Shown: one piece after another, positions 47,506 to 59,300 of the stretch | Layout of the letters: the number at the start of each line of letters is the position of its first letter | How positions within the stretch are numbered: position 1 is the stretch's first letter | NCBI GenBank assembly: GCA_022495005.1 | Contig: JAGYXB010000135.1 | Span: 3,162,001-3,226,000 of the forward strand | DNA length: 64,000 nucleotides | From: Rhyacophila brunnea | Lineage: Eukaryota; Arthropoda; Insecta; Trichoptera; Rhyacophilidae | Reading direction: 5' to 3' | Position numbers and translations under genes: made by a program | Notes under the pieces: generated by a model | Told to the model about the DNA's origin: nothing | The model's input: the letters and a program-made list of their open reading frames with translations, nothing else | Databases searched by the model: none

Positions 47506-49522
47506 TCTATATAAAAAACACTGACCATACAATCCAACGAATACTAATCATATGGCATTCTCTAAATGTATCTCATAATCATTATATTCACAATGCTATA
47601 CAATGTAACCAATGATTGATTATAATCAAAAATGTTTGGAAAATAACTAGTGGAACTTTTTTATATTATAAGTGGTAGGTAGTACCATTATTGTATGTAA
47701 AGCCAATGAGCGAAATAATTTATGTCATGAGTGCCTAAAAATAATTATTAACATACAGTCACTAGACATTATTTTTTTTTTTGCACATCCGACTGGCGGG
47801 CGAATAAAAAATGACGCCAGGGCTGTCGACGCAATTAATTATTTTGTACTTACTTTTAAAATTTTATTTATAATATATTTTATTTAAGTTTTGTGCATCT
47901 AATATCCACTGTGATTCACGTAGTGGCATGGACCTGTTGTTTCTGGGGTCAACTAATTCAAGAAGTAAACACCCATGATAGAATTTTTACAGTTTTAGTT
48001 TTTTTTTAGGTGTACATAGTAAACAAACCTACGAATAAAAAAAGACAGGAAGGAACATACTGATTCATCGCAATAAAAACTGGCAACCAAATTCGCCATT
48101 TTGGACAGCGACGACTTTGCGTAAACAAATATCGCGTAGTCTGCACGTGTGGTAAATAGGTAATTTTGTGTATTTTATGTTTGTGTATCATGCATTATTG
48201 GCCATATTTGCCGGCCTTTCTTGATTGCAGTGATTTGTACACATGTTCCTTCCAGTCTTTTTTATTCATAGAAAAAAACAGTATATTCTATTAGTTATAT
48301 AAAGTTGACCTTGAATCTGTAATAAAATAATACACAATTAAAATATTTTCAAATGCAAAAAAAACACATTTTCCAAGCTTTGAGCCGTGCTCACTCATGA
48401 ATGTCATTCTTCATTTAGGTAAGTATATACAAATTTTGATGTCATCTTGCAAATTAAACAGGTATCTGACCTTTTCACTATATTATACATGTACCTACAT
48501 GCAAATGTAATGTTTTCAAATAATTGATATGGATTATATACCATCGTATTATTTTCTCGAAATCATAAACATATTATAAGAGTATTTGAGTATCAACCTA
48601 TGCTCAATTTGAATTAGGTAATAATAATAAAATACCCGTAGATATATCAATAGTATGTTTGCTACGATATCCACTCAAGTTATCAGTATGTACTTGCACA
48701 GGTTTGATTAAAAACTATGATGAAATTAACATTTTAAAAATATTAATTTATGCATTATTTTGACAGCCCTGTTTTCTGATCGGCTTTGTATAATTTGTAA
48801 GACGCCGCTGACAATACCAATAATAATGTTTATTTTTAAATAAAATCTCCGATGATTAGTGATTTTTGCGAAAATATCGATTTAAATTAACGTCCATCCT
48901 AGTGTAAAACAATATTTTTTTGAGTTTAAAAAATTCCATCAAGTACCTATACTTTTTTGATACCTAGTGTTACTATAATAATTGTTTGATAGTACCTACC
49001 TACCAAATTGCCATTAGCAATTTGTGAGATGCTAGAATAATTTTTTTGGATCTTAGAATCGACTGAGTCATTGCTACTCTCATTTCCCATGCCACGATTA
49101 GTTTTGGTCACAGAAGAGATAAATAGAATTCCGATAGGCTATATCCCAATACAGTACATTTTGACGCAGGGTTTTGAATGTGTGTCCTACGAAAATGAAC
49201 CACATTATAGACATACAATACTGTGTTGCAACCTTCAAATACACCAATATTGAATGAGCATCAGTACATCAACTGAGAGCAGTCGTAAGAACGAAGGACA
49301 AGCGTATTTTTGACACGTGTTTAAGTTTATCCCATATTCTTCCACACTTGAGATCGGTTGCCTGTTACTCCACACCCGTTACGTATTTCAGTTCCTAGGA
49401 ATTGGTTCTTATTACAGCTAAATAATGACAAAAACCTGAAAGGTGACGATTGGCAACTGAGAGAGGAAAGTGAAGCCTTTTCTGATCATGACTCCGTGTA
49501 CCATATCTGCAACTAGGGAAGG
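47506..49522. other. Intergenic, one MITE, no gene seen
   Basis: AT-rich DNA. Apart from the MITE at 48029-48271, I see no coding sequence or structured element. Confidence 0.4.
48029..48271. mobile_element. TIR MITE (243 bp)
   Basis: Ends CTACGAATAAAAAAAGACAG and the inverse of CTATGAATAAAAAAGACTGG continue inward with GAAGGAACAT, giving about 30 bp of inverted terminal repeat. The target duplication is unclear. Non-coding. Confidence 0.65.
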
Positions 49523-49740
49523 GTAGTATGCAATGTTCCCTCTAAGGTGTGCGCGCGCACACCTATCAAAATGTGCCCGTACACATGTTTTCATCCCCAC
49601 ACAGTCCTCACACAAAAATATTGTAAAGGAATTAACAATTCAAGTGAACAATACGATTGCTTGCACAGTTACATGTAGTACAATTATTATACCTGTTAAT
49701 TAGGTATAGAAAACTTATTCCCTAAAAATGTCAAAAAGGA

Positions 49741-50100
49741 GTGGATGTGATATTTCAAATGCGATCATTAAGAAGAATCCTGCGATAAATTTAAATTGGA
49801 ATGGCTATCTGGAATTGTCTAAACAGAAATGCCATCTTCAATGCATTTGCAAAAAGTAAGAATTGGTGAAATATTTGTTTATTCGGAAACAGATGATTGT
49901 CAAATGCATCATATTATGCTTCGCAGCAATTATGCAAGAAGAACAATTCACTTCTGGAAAGAAGTCGATTGAAAGGAGGTTGCATCTTTTAAAAAGGCAT
50001 TTAAGTCAAAAAGTACACCGGGATGCTGTTACGAAATTCAAAAAATTGAAAAGAGGTGGACAAAATAATGACGGAAACACCAGAAGAATGAAAGAATAGG
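49741..50100 (+). pseudogene. hAT transposase N-terminal fragment with BED-like zinc finger
   Basis: Two plus-strand frames read KKNPAINLNWNGYLELSKQK, then CIILCFAAIMQEEQFTSGKK and LLKRHLSQKVHRDAVTKFKK. A cysteine pair followed by RHLSQKVH, with two spaced histidines, resembles a BED finger. This is the DNA-binding part at the start of many hAT transposases. A stop lies between the frames. Confidence 0.5.
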
Positions 50101-50145
50101 ATTGAGATCGCTGAACGCAAAAAAATCATTGTGGTTGCGATCTAG

Positions 50146-51264
50146 CAGTGGCGAAGGGTGACTTTTGGGAAGAGGTAAGCTGTAGAGATCAGAGAAAAAT
50201 AGCACACTTGTAAGGTATACTTACAGGAAATAAGAAGATAATACTTACGATATTAGTACTGATGAATAATAATATGTGCACACTAATGACAACGACACAC
50301 TGAATCGTTGAAATTTCAATAGCTCACCGACGGTATAAAATTGAGCGATGAGTTTAAATTATGTATTTTCATAAACATTCATACACGTAACATACGCCCA
50401 AAAATATATCATTAATATTGCTGTATGCAAATTTAAATGAACGGTTGATCTTCCAGCTTTGATAATTTCTGATTTTTGGATAAACGTCAAACTTGAAAAC
50501 GATATTTTTAAAATTTGATCCGTACTACAGCAATGACCAATTTCAATTGGAAAACTAGACATTTTTACAAATAATTTGTATTTGAAGCACTGACAAATGA
50601 CTTAGGGTACAAAAAAAGATAATCTATCCACATTCAGAACACAATAAATCACAGAATTGTCTCACAAAATAAAACTATACCATCATGTTTTGAACAACAA
50701 TCTGACTGAATTAAAACGATATAAATTATGTTTGTCTATGACTGAGCTAATCTAAATAATTATCACGAGATACAATTATTTGTTATTTTTAAAATCAATT
50801 AATAATTATATCTGATTGAACCCAATAGACATTATTTTTTTAAATCATCTTATTTATTTATTATTATTTAAAGCGGCAGGCATAGACAATAAACTTTACA
50901 AAAAGAGTTTGAAGCGGTCACTCGAACGCTTCCGAAACGCGATAAAATTTGTAGACTTTCTTGAAGAGATGAGTCATAATAAGTATAGAAAACAATTTTC
51001 GATTATGAAGTCAATAATCGACAATCGTCATTCAAAGAAAAAAGACAGATGTCGCTACTCGCTTGTAATTTTTTGTTTGATTCTAAACTTGACTAATTTA
51101 CACAGTCGGGCCAATCTACATTAAAATTCACACAATAGATGACTCTTAATATTTTAAAATATTCCATATTTTTATTTATTGCAATTTGAAATAAATACTT
51201 GAAGATATAGTTTTCTTAGAAGGTAGGCTTTAAATCATCGCTTAGTATGGAGCCTTCGCCACTG
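50146..51264. mobile_element. Nested hAT element (1119 bp)
   Basis: Ends CAGTGGCGAAGG and CCTTCGCCACTG are perfect 12-bp inverted repeats. Duplication CGATCTAG is perfect (50138-50145 and 51265-51272). An open frame at 50816-51124 (KSLKRSLERFRNAIKFVDFL) is not recognised. The element is younger than the hAT that contains it. Confidence 0.92.
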
Positions 51265-51749
51265 CGATCTAGTCAAAGTGTTAATTTTATTGATAATGTA
51301 CTATTGGCTATAAAAATAAATGATTCTATGCTTTCTGTACAAGATATTCATAATCATGTATCTAAATACAGATATTCCCGAAAGCTGGTTAAATAAAAAT
51401 TATGTGTTCGAATTTGTCGAATGCATTAATGCAGTAAAAGATTTTTTTGACGAATTACGGAATTCTGCAAGTTTAGTATTTAATATATTTTATCAATGAA
51501 TACTACTGAATTTTTTTCTTTATTTCCTATTTTTTTATTTACTTCAAAAATTATTGTTTTTTGTGTTATTAAGTATAAAAAATCACTGAAATTAATAAAT
51601 ACCTTAAAATATAAGTTTTAATTAAAAATTGTGTGTTTATGGGGGGGGGGGGGTTATAAATTTACTGCACCGGATACGCACGCCACTGCTCAGGTGCGTT
51701 GATGATCCGCACACACAACAGAAAAATTAGAGGGAACGTTGGTAGTATG

Positions 51750-52760
51750 CTGTGTTGAAATAATATAACCTGAAGAAAACAGCTACTAAAGCATACAAAT
51801 CAGTCATTCTGACTATGCATCAGCGTATTGAATTAAGGGCACCTGAAATTATTAAAATTTTCGAACATCCTGCAGTGTCCTGGAAGTAATTTACAGAACG
51901 GAATATGTGATAGTCCATCCGCTCATTGCGACCAGCTGCACCATCAACGATATGTTAATGCCAATGACACGACCATCATGGTGGCCAAGGCATGGTTGGG
52001 AACAGTCTAGGCGCATCTCTCGCACGGACAGGACAGAAGATTTGCATAACAGGGCAACCAAAATTGTATTACATACCTACTTCAATTCGAGTAGTTTTTT
52101 TTATAATTCGTAATAATTAAAATTAAAACAAATCTTTTTAAATCAAATTTTATTATTCAAGTACACTTTAAGAATAGATTTCACTGTCCTCTTATATTAT
52201 GTATTAGGATTATAAACATCCTCTAAAGTTATGTACGATATCGTTGTCGAGATGTACAATATTGTTTATAAAAAAATAATGTTAAATATAATTGAACATT
52301 AACCAATTTGTACATGTTCAAATAAAGAATGTGTTATTGTATTTATAAATATTTATGATTGTTTATGAGTTTGAAAAAACTATTACATGAATGAAATAAC
52401 ATCTCTAGACTCGTGTGTCCGTATCTTCTCGATACTAATTACTATGTATCTACATAGTGTATTTTAATATAAAAATATATCAGAGCAGTGAAAATCTGCA
52501 AAATACATTAATTTGTACATTATATACGTATAAGAGAAATAAAATACAAATAAATAATGTTGTCACTTTATTGAGTAGCAAATTATTTTAGATGTCTACT
52601 GAATGTACTATTGGATTGTACAATAACTGTACTTTGTGGATTTCCCATTTCATAAATGAACCTTGTACTCGATCTTTTAGGAGAAAAAATCAAAGTGAAC
52701 ATAGTCACACAAAATTATAGAATGTAACACAATTAAAATATTTAATATGCATTGAGATTA
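51750..52760. other. Intergenic, no gene seen
   Basis: AT-rich sequence without recognisable elements or coding frames. Confidence 0.4.
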
Positions 52761-53132
52761 TTAAGGCTATACTTCAGCTGAGGCACGGTCTAAAACGATT
52801 GTGACTACGCAACGCACAGATTGTGCAAATGACGCGTGACGAACAAAACATAATTTGTCATATAAATTCAACATCCGTCCATTTAATGTTATGTTTATTG
52901 TTATTTCAGTAATAATAGTAATATATTCATTGACATGTTTTGTTTTTCGAGTAAATACGCAACATTTTTTAGTCATCTTTACACGATTTAAGAATTAATT
53001 CTGCCTACGCCATCACAAAACATATTGACATGCCAACAGGTCGACTATCGCTCTCCAACTGGCAACGCATGCAAAATTACGTCCCACCTATTGTTGAAAA
53101 TTATTTGCCGTTTCACTGAAGTATGCTCTTAA
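52761..53132 (-). mobile_element. TTAA-bounded TIR MITE, copy 1
   Basis: Begins TTAAGGCTATACTTCAG and ends CTGAAGTATGCTCTTAA. The same element occurs at 53915-54363 and 61932-62314 in the other orientation, sharing GAGGCACGGTCTAAAA and TTCGAGTAAATACG-like blocks. TTAA at both ends suggests a piggyBac-like target choice, but that is only suggestive. Confidence 0.72.
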
Positions 53133-53528
53133 ATAATAAATACAATCCAAATAGTCAACGACAGTCACTTTATTTTCATAGCACACAATCTTCATCCATT
53201 GTAGCCAACCAAAAATTGATTCTAATATATAAATAAATCTAGAAAATTCAAGATAAAGATTATTAAATGCAAATATTATAATATATCACCCAATCTAATC
53301 TAACTTACACTTAATCGAATATAACGTTGCAACCTAGGTCATCTAACTCAATGTTCAAACTAAAGCTTTCATCTATTTTTTTCACCTATAGGTAGAGTTG
53401 GGTTTCGGGAATTCTTGAGAAATTTTTAACATTTCGGGAAATCCCGGATCTCGAGAATCTTTTCTCGAGATTCGGGATTTCTTTATTATCAAATATTCAT
53501 TGAGAAAACCGATTCTGACGCTGATGCC

Positions 53529-53861
53529 GTGCCCGTGATTGTGAACAACAGCGACAAAGAAGAAATGACGAAACAACTTGAAAAATATGTTCAGCAATGC
53601 TCAAAACCAAACACAAACATTGTACAACATGCGACAAGCGAACTTTTTTCGTCATTTAAAAACAAACCAAATCTATATGAAAAAAGTGGACAGAAAACAC
53701 AAAATGTTCAAAGACTGATCCGGGCATTTAATACAATTAAGCCAATGTTGACTCAAAATGAGCGCAATTTTTCAACATCAGGGAATTTTATGTCTCAAAA
53801 GCGTACGCGATTGTCAGACGCAGCCATTGAGTCTGTGTTTTTTAAAACTCTATTTTAATAA
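53529..53861 (+). pseudogene. hAT transposase dimerisation-region remnant
   Basis: The frame contains KKEEMTKQLEKYVQ-like residues and ends with NERNFSTSGNFMSQKRTRLS and a final FFKTLF. The 'ER.FS.AG.F...KR.RLS......FLK' pattern is the conserved C-terminus of hAT transposases. Only about 110 residues remain. The stop follows at the expected C-terminal position. Confidence 0.72.
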
Positions 53862-53914
53862 GTAATGTCTTGAATTATTTTTGTTTTCTTACTTCTATTT
53901 GTTTGTCTTCTTAC

Positions 53915-54363
53915 TTAAGCGCATACAGCTGTGAAACGGCAAATAATTTTCAACAATAGGTGGGACGTAATTTCACACTCGTTGCCAATCGGAGAGCGAT
54001 AATCGAGCTGTAAGCACGTCAATTTGTTTTGTGATGGAGTCGGAGGAATATATTCTTAAATCGTGTAAATATGACTAAAAAGCGTTACGCATTTACTCGA
54101 AAAAGAAAACATGTCAATGAGTATATTATTATTAATACTAGGTACATTAAATGGACGCATGTTGAATTTTTATGACAAACAGAGTGGAGCACCTGGTACC
54201 CGTAAATTCTTCAGGACAAGTGCAGTTGAAACCGCCCGGCAGGTCGATACATTTGCCTCGGTTCTCGCAACTATGTTTTCTTCGTCACGCGTCGTTTGCA
54301 CAATCTGCGCGTCGCGTAGTCACGATCTTTTTAGACCATGCCTAAGCTGAAGTATAGCCTTAA
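53915..54363 (+). mobile_element. TTAA-bounded TIR MITE, copy 2
   Basis: Begins TTAAGCGCATACAGCTGTGA and ends GCTGAAGTATAGCCTTAA. It is longer than copy 1 because of an extra stretch around 54185-54285. It lies inside the hAT at 53393-54529 and is oriented opposite to copy 1, 0.8 kb away. Confidence 0.7.
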
Positions 54364-54537
54364 ATAAAAAAAATCATATGTTATTGGAATTTGTGTTTTT
54401 AATTTTAATTTCCTCGATATCTTGAGAATTCTTTTCTGGAAATCCCGAACATCGAGAATTCAAAATTTCATCATTTCGGGAAATCCCGAATCACGAGATT
54501 GAGATTTTCTTGGGAAATACCCAACTCTACCTATAGG

Positions 54538-56117
54538 TTAGATTAGGTGCGATTTGTTTACATTTAATATTTTTTTTATGTTGTTCCATGACCTTTTACA
54601 TGAATTTTGAGTTTTTTTAAGTTGGCTACACTCAACATGACATGAAATTTGTAGTTGATTTATGAAATAAGACAAAGTACAAGGCACCCAAATCTGATTT
54701 TTCAATAGTCTCGACAATACGGTAATAACAATACGAAGCTGCTATGTTTTAGCGAAAGAAATATTTGAGACTCAAAGGATTTTGTTATAACATCCAATAC
54801 AAAATACCTCATGTAGGTACAATGATGCTATGAAATGTAAAATAGGCTCTCAAAGAAAATATCTGGTTTTCAAATATTTGCAAAGGTTGTTTATTTTCTT
54901 TACAGTGTCCCATAAGTTTAATAAGTAATTGAATAAAAATAGTCAAACAACGTTAAGTTGACTGAGGGTACTTGATGGATATTCAATTTAAATTCTCATT
55001 GATTCAAGCTTTGTACTTTTCAATTTAAGTCGATTTTGCGACCCGGGATTTGTCTTTCAGTGTCTTTAGGCACTATGCACTCATCAATGTACACTTACAC
55101 AGAATAAAGTAACATATTTACCTTTTATATAGGCACTAAATGTGAAAGTGCATTATTCTTAATCAAAAAATTAACTCTGAAGTGCACGAAATTTTTAACA
55201 AAGAAACCCAATTTGAGAACAATTTAACAATGAATATGCGCAGATGCCATTTATTTTAGTGCACTGCTTGTGGTTACAATTTCTTGACTGCACTTACATC
55301 AAACCTATTGCATCTTGTCTCTCGCTTGACACTCCTCAAATTGTCAATCTTTTTTTTTGTCAAATCTATTGAACTTCATGCTAATGCGGTATGATTATTT
55401 ATGATCCTTCATTAAAATAACATTATTCGTAAAGTGGCTCTAATGCTTAGAAGTTTCTAGCATTTACCAATAGTGGATTTATTTGTTGCAAAATTTCAAA
55501 TACCTGAGTAAATTCTTTTATTAGGAATAAGGTACTTTCGCTAATAACTTATATTAGTGATTCAAGTATTTTTTTGGTGAGACCAAAACATGTGTCGTGA
55601 TAATTAATATTTTATGAGTAAAAGACTGAAAAAATCAAACTTGGTAAAATATAATGGATTACTGTAAAGTGTAAATTAGATAAGTGAGTTGCCTGGAGTG
55701 ATAACTCTCATTTTCCAAAAATCGAGTTTTGGGATAATCGCAAAAAACCGAGCACCGTTTTTTGTAATTCGAAAAAAGGTATTGAACTCCCTTGAATATT
55801 AATGGGTGAGTGAGTCGATTTAGTTAGTAGACTCGTAGATCCAATGACTCCCCACTACCTTTGACTTCCAACCGAAGCGTTGAGATGATGTAATCAGTAC
55901 ATGAATTGATGATCGGCCTGACTCATATATAAGTCTGTTCGCATAATTGGACTTTAATTCATTGAAAAAAAAATTTAAAACAGCGGCACCACAAAATACC
56001 AAAATTCAAATTTGGTTCATCTTATAATGTTTTTTTTTGTTTAACATGCACTATACTTTTGTACACCACTTAAAGTACGTCAATAGTAATAGACATCTTT
56101 CACAGATCATGATACTC
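54538..56117. other. Intergenic, downstream of PPP1R8
   Basis: AT-rich. About 55000-55110 resembles 16250-16390 (shared TTTGTACT, AAGTCG, GCACTCATCAA and TACACT blocks), a low-copy dispersed repeat. No poly(A) signal within the first 150 bp after the PPP1R8 stop was evident. No gene is seen. Confidence 0.4.
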
Positions 56118-56340
56118 TCAAACACCGGATAGAGGCACTTTCCTTCCGGGCCATGCCTCTTTGGCGTATTTCTTCTTCTTCGGTTCATTTGAGGAACTTT
56201 GGCCAGGTTCATTGGCATCGGAGGTACGCTGCCCTGTCCCTGAATGGATACCGGGATGTGTCGGTACGTTCATATCGAACGTGTCCATTTCTTCATACAG
56301 GTCCACATCGGGAGCAGGATTTGGTAGGCTGAGACCCAAT
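56118..56340 (-). CDS. PPP1R8: PPP1R8 terminal exon
   Basis: Reads LGLSLPNPAPDVDLYEE, a spacer, then NEPKKKKYAKEAWPGRKVPL and SGV before TGA. The basic tail is the RNA-binding/PP1-inhibitory end of NIPP1. Acceptor GATTCTAG|ATTGGG. Confidence 0.94.
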
Positions 56341-59300
56341 CTAGAATCATAGATATCTGATCAATACAACGAAACAAAACCACCGTACGATGACAACAGT
56401 AATCAAGATGGCATTTACGATAAAAAGTGCAGAAATTGTTTAGTCATTGTATATTTATGTACATAAATGCATATTTAGTCATTGTATATTTATGTACATA
56501 AATGCATACATCCATCTCATTACAACTTTAGCTACAATGCTTCGGGTTCAATTCCGGTGAGATCACAATTCATTTATGTGATTTTTCAAAACCTGGGTGT
56601 TGTTTCAATTCTACTACTACACTACTGTTATTGGGCCTAACGGCCTTTTGTAGTGTTAAAAAGAATAAAATTATATATTTCTATATAAGTAAGTAGGTAC
56701 TTGAATAGATAATCTCTTGAGCCAGACATTGCTATTTTAATAGTTGTATATTGAAGATGGGAATATGTATGATTCGATTAAAGAAAATGATTTGAATTAT
56801 TTTGGTTTATACACAGTTGGGGTAGGACTATTATAAGAATTTACCAAAAAATGTTAGCATGGATTTGAACTCTCGAAACGTAGCATCAAAACTTTTTTTA
56901 CACAAATTGAATTACGTGCTTTTGGTCGTTGAATATAAGTACATATGTAATTAGTACTTGTTACAAATGAAGTTATGTAATTGAAGAGTGACATTACAAA
57001 CCGGCATTAGTCCAAAATTACAAATTTTCATGTTTTGATGGAATCCGATAGAGTGTGCTGAGATCTATAGTCTCACTAAAACTTATATTTTACAAAAAAT
57101 CCTCAAAACTCTTCAATTTGAAGTCGAAATGTGCCTTTTTTTTTCAAAACAGCACTAAGGTAACGGTTGATTCTTTCCAAACTCGCCTAAGGATATATAC
57201 ACATGCACAATTGAACTCTTTTTGCTACATTTACGCTCCAAGCGGCCATAATGTAATATTGTAACACGTCAGATTAGAATTGTTAGATGAAATATTAGAG
57301 AATTTGTGTTTTATAAGTTCATGTGCACATCAGTAAACTATTTTTTTTATTGAAGATGATCCTACATTGTAGTATTATTATATAATATATTATTATGCTG
57401 TAAAAGTTACAATGTTTACCTTTTTATCAAAAAATGCAATTAAGTGAAAGAAATTTAATATTATTTTTATTCATTAATCATCCCAACATACCTGTCCATG
57501 ACCACATTCTATTACACAATCTTAACACATTGATCGCCAACTAGTTTTACATAAAATAGTTAAAAAATGATTATTTGTCTCTAAGGTATTATTTGATAGG
57601 TAATGAAAGAATATAATGTTATTTTTCATTTTGATGATTTTTTTACGTAAATATTGGTTTTTATGATGTGCCGGCCACATGTGTCCGTCGCGGCGCCAAC
57701 AAGTTAATTTATTCTATTGCGCCGGGCCGGCCATTTCGCCGGTCACCTGTCCATATGTGTTGACGAGAGCATGGTGCCATTTCGCGGTCGAATTATATTT
57801 AGATTTAGATAGTATAATAAACAGAAAAGGCACAAATACGGAATAAAGTTTTCAAATTGGGTAGTATAATACCTGGATACACATAAACTGGAAATATACG
57901 TATACATACCTTATAATCATTTTTTTTATTCTATTTTTTTATTATTTACATGTTTTTTTTAACTTTTTTTTTCATTATGTACATTCTTTACATTAGTGAG
58001 CCTATATTTTGTGACTGGGAAGACATATTTTCAGGCCAAGTGGCAGTAATATACAGAAGGGCCATGCCGGTCACCGCGTATCGAAAAATGCACTGCGCGC
58101 GTGCCCGCCGGCGCTGTAGAACAACTCTAAGGCAGGTCTTCTTTGCCGGTCACCGGTGACCCCCATGGCCCCCTGAACGTAATCCAATGCCGGTCACCGG
58201 TGACCCCCATGGCGATCAACGTGATAATTGTACACACAAAAGATACTTTATTACTTTATTGTGTCAGTTTCTGAATGAATTTTTTTGAAGTTTTACTATA
58301 CTTTTTAATGTTATTTATATATTATGTTTTCGAGTCTTTGAATTTTCTATGAAATTGCCAAACATTATAGTACCGAAAAATTAAGAGGTAAATTGCAAAT
58401 CACAAAAATATGATGATCTCAAAATCAGATTTTTAAACTTGGATTGGTTTGGAATGTCACTCTTCAATTGTTTATCAGTAGTTTTGAATTCAACAGTGCC
58501 ATCTCACGGTTAAAATCTAAAGCTACCAATCATATATTTTTGGATAGGTGTCACTATAATATTCTTTAAGCCAAAAATATTAATACATAATGTTACAAAA
58601 TCCCTATAAACACATCACGGTTGTTAGACAGAAAATAAGTCATAGTCCGAGAGAAAGCGATGCAGTAGGCTAGACGTGACTGAAGTCGGGAGTGAAAACC
58701 GTAACCATAATTAAATTCACCTGTGAAATTCGTGCGCCAATGACTGACTATTCATAAGAACGATCTATTTGATCTATTCTGACAGGTTTTCATTATTATT
58801 GATTGTATCATATTAGGTAATCGACTCAACAGTGTAATTGGATAATGCAAAAAAATGGCTGAGCCTATAGACATCGCTGTGCTACTTATGTAGACAATAT
58901 GTAAGAAAAAAAAACTTCCAAAAGTGATGAATGAACCTGGATCCGAAGAGCGACATACTCCCAGAGAGCATGAGTCCGCCAGCTCCGGGAGACTGCGGCG
59001 GCAACATCTGCGGGGCAGGAATGTCCTGGTAAAGCAGGGCCGACGGGTGGAGGTGCTTCGTTAGCTCACGGAAACGCATTGATTGGTTAGCTACGAAAAT
59101 AAATATTCTTGTACATTGATTAAACATTAACAATTATATTATTTACGTTGTCATGTTGCGATAATACTGAGAGAGAATTGATGCAGTATAGAAAGTACTA
59201 TTCCTTAATGAACATGTTTTCACACAGATTTACATATATAACTAGTCCCATTCAGATGGAAGAAAAGTGTTGAATTTCTGAACAGTTATCAAATCCTTTG

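Larger units (their letters stand above)
49531..51741 (+). mobile_element. hAT element (CAATGTTCCCTCTAA type) with nested hAT
   Basis: Left end CAATGTTCCCTCTAAGGTGT, right end TTAGAGGGAACGTTG, perfect duplication GTAGTATG (49523-49530 and 51742-51749). It holds a BED-like zinc-finger fragment near the left end and is interrupted by a second hAT at 50146-51264. A further G-rich hAT terminus (GCACGCCACTG) ends at 51688. Confidence 0.9.
53393..54529 (+). mobile_element. hAT element (1137 bp) with transposase remnant
   Basis: Ends TAGAGTTGGGTTTCGGGA and CCCAACTCTA. Duplication CCTATAGG is perfect (53385-53392 and 54530-54537). Subterminal repeats of CGGGAAATCCCG and TCTCGAGA occur at both ends. 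A MITE (53915-54363) is nested in its 3' half. Confidence 0.88.
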
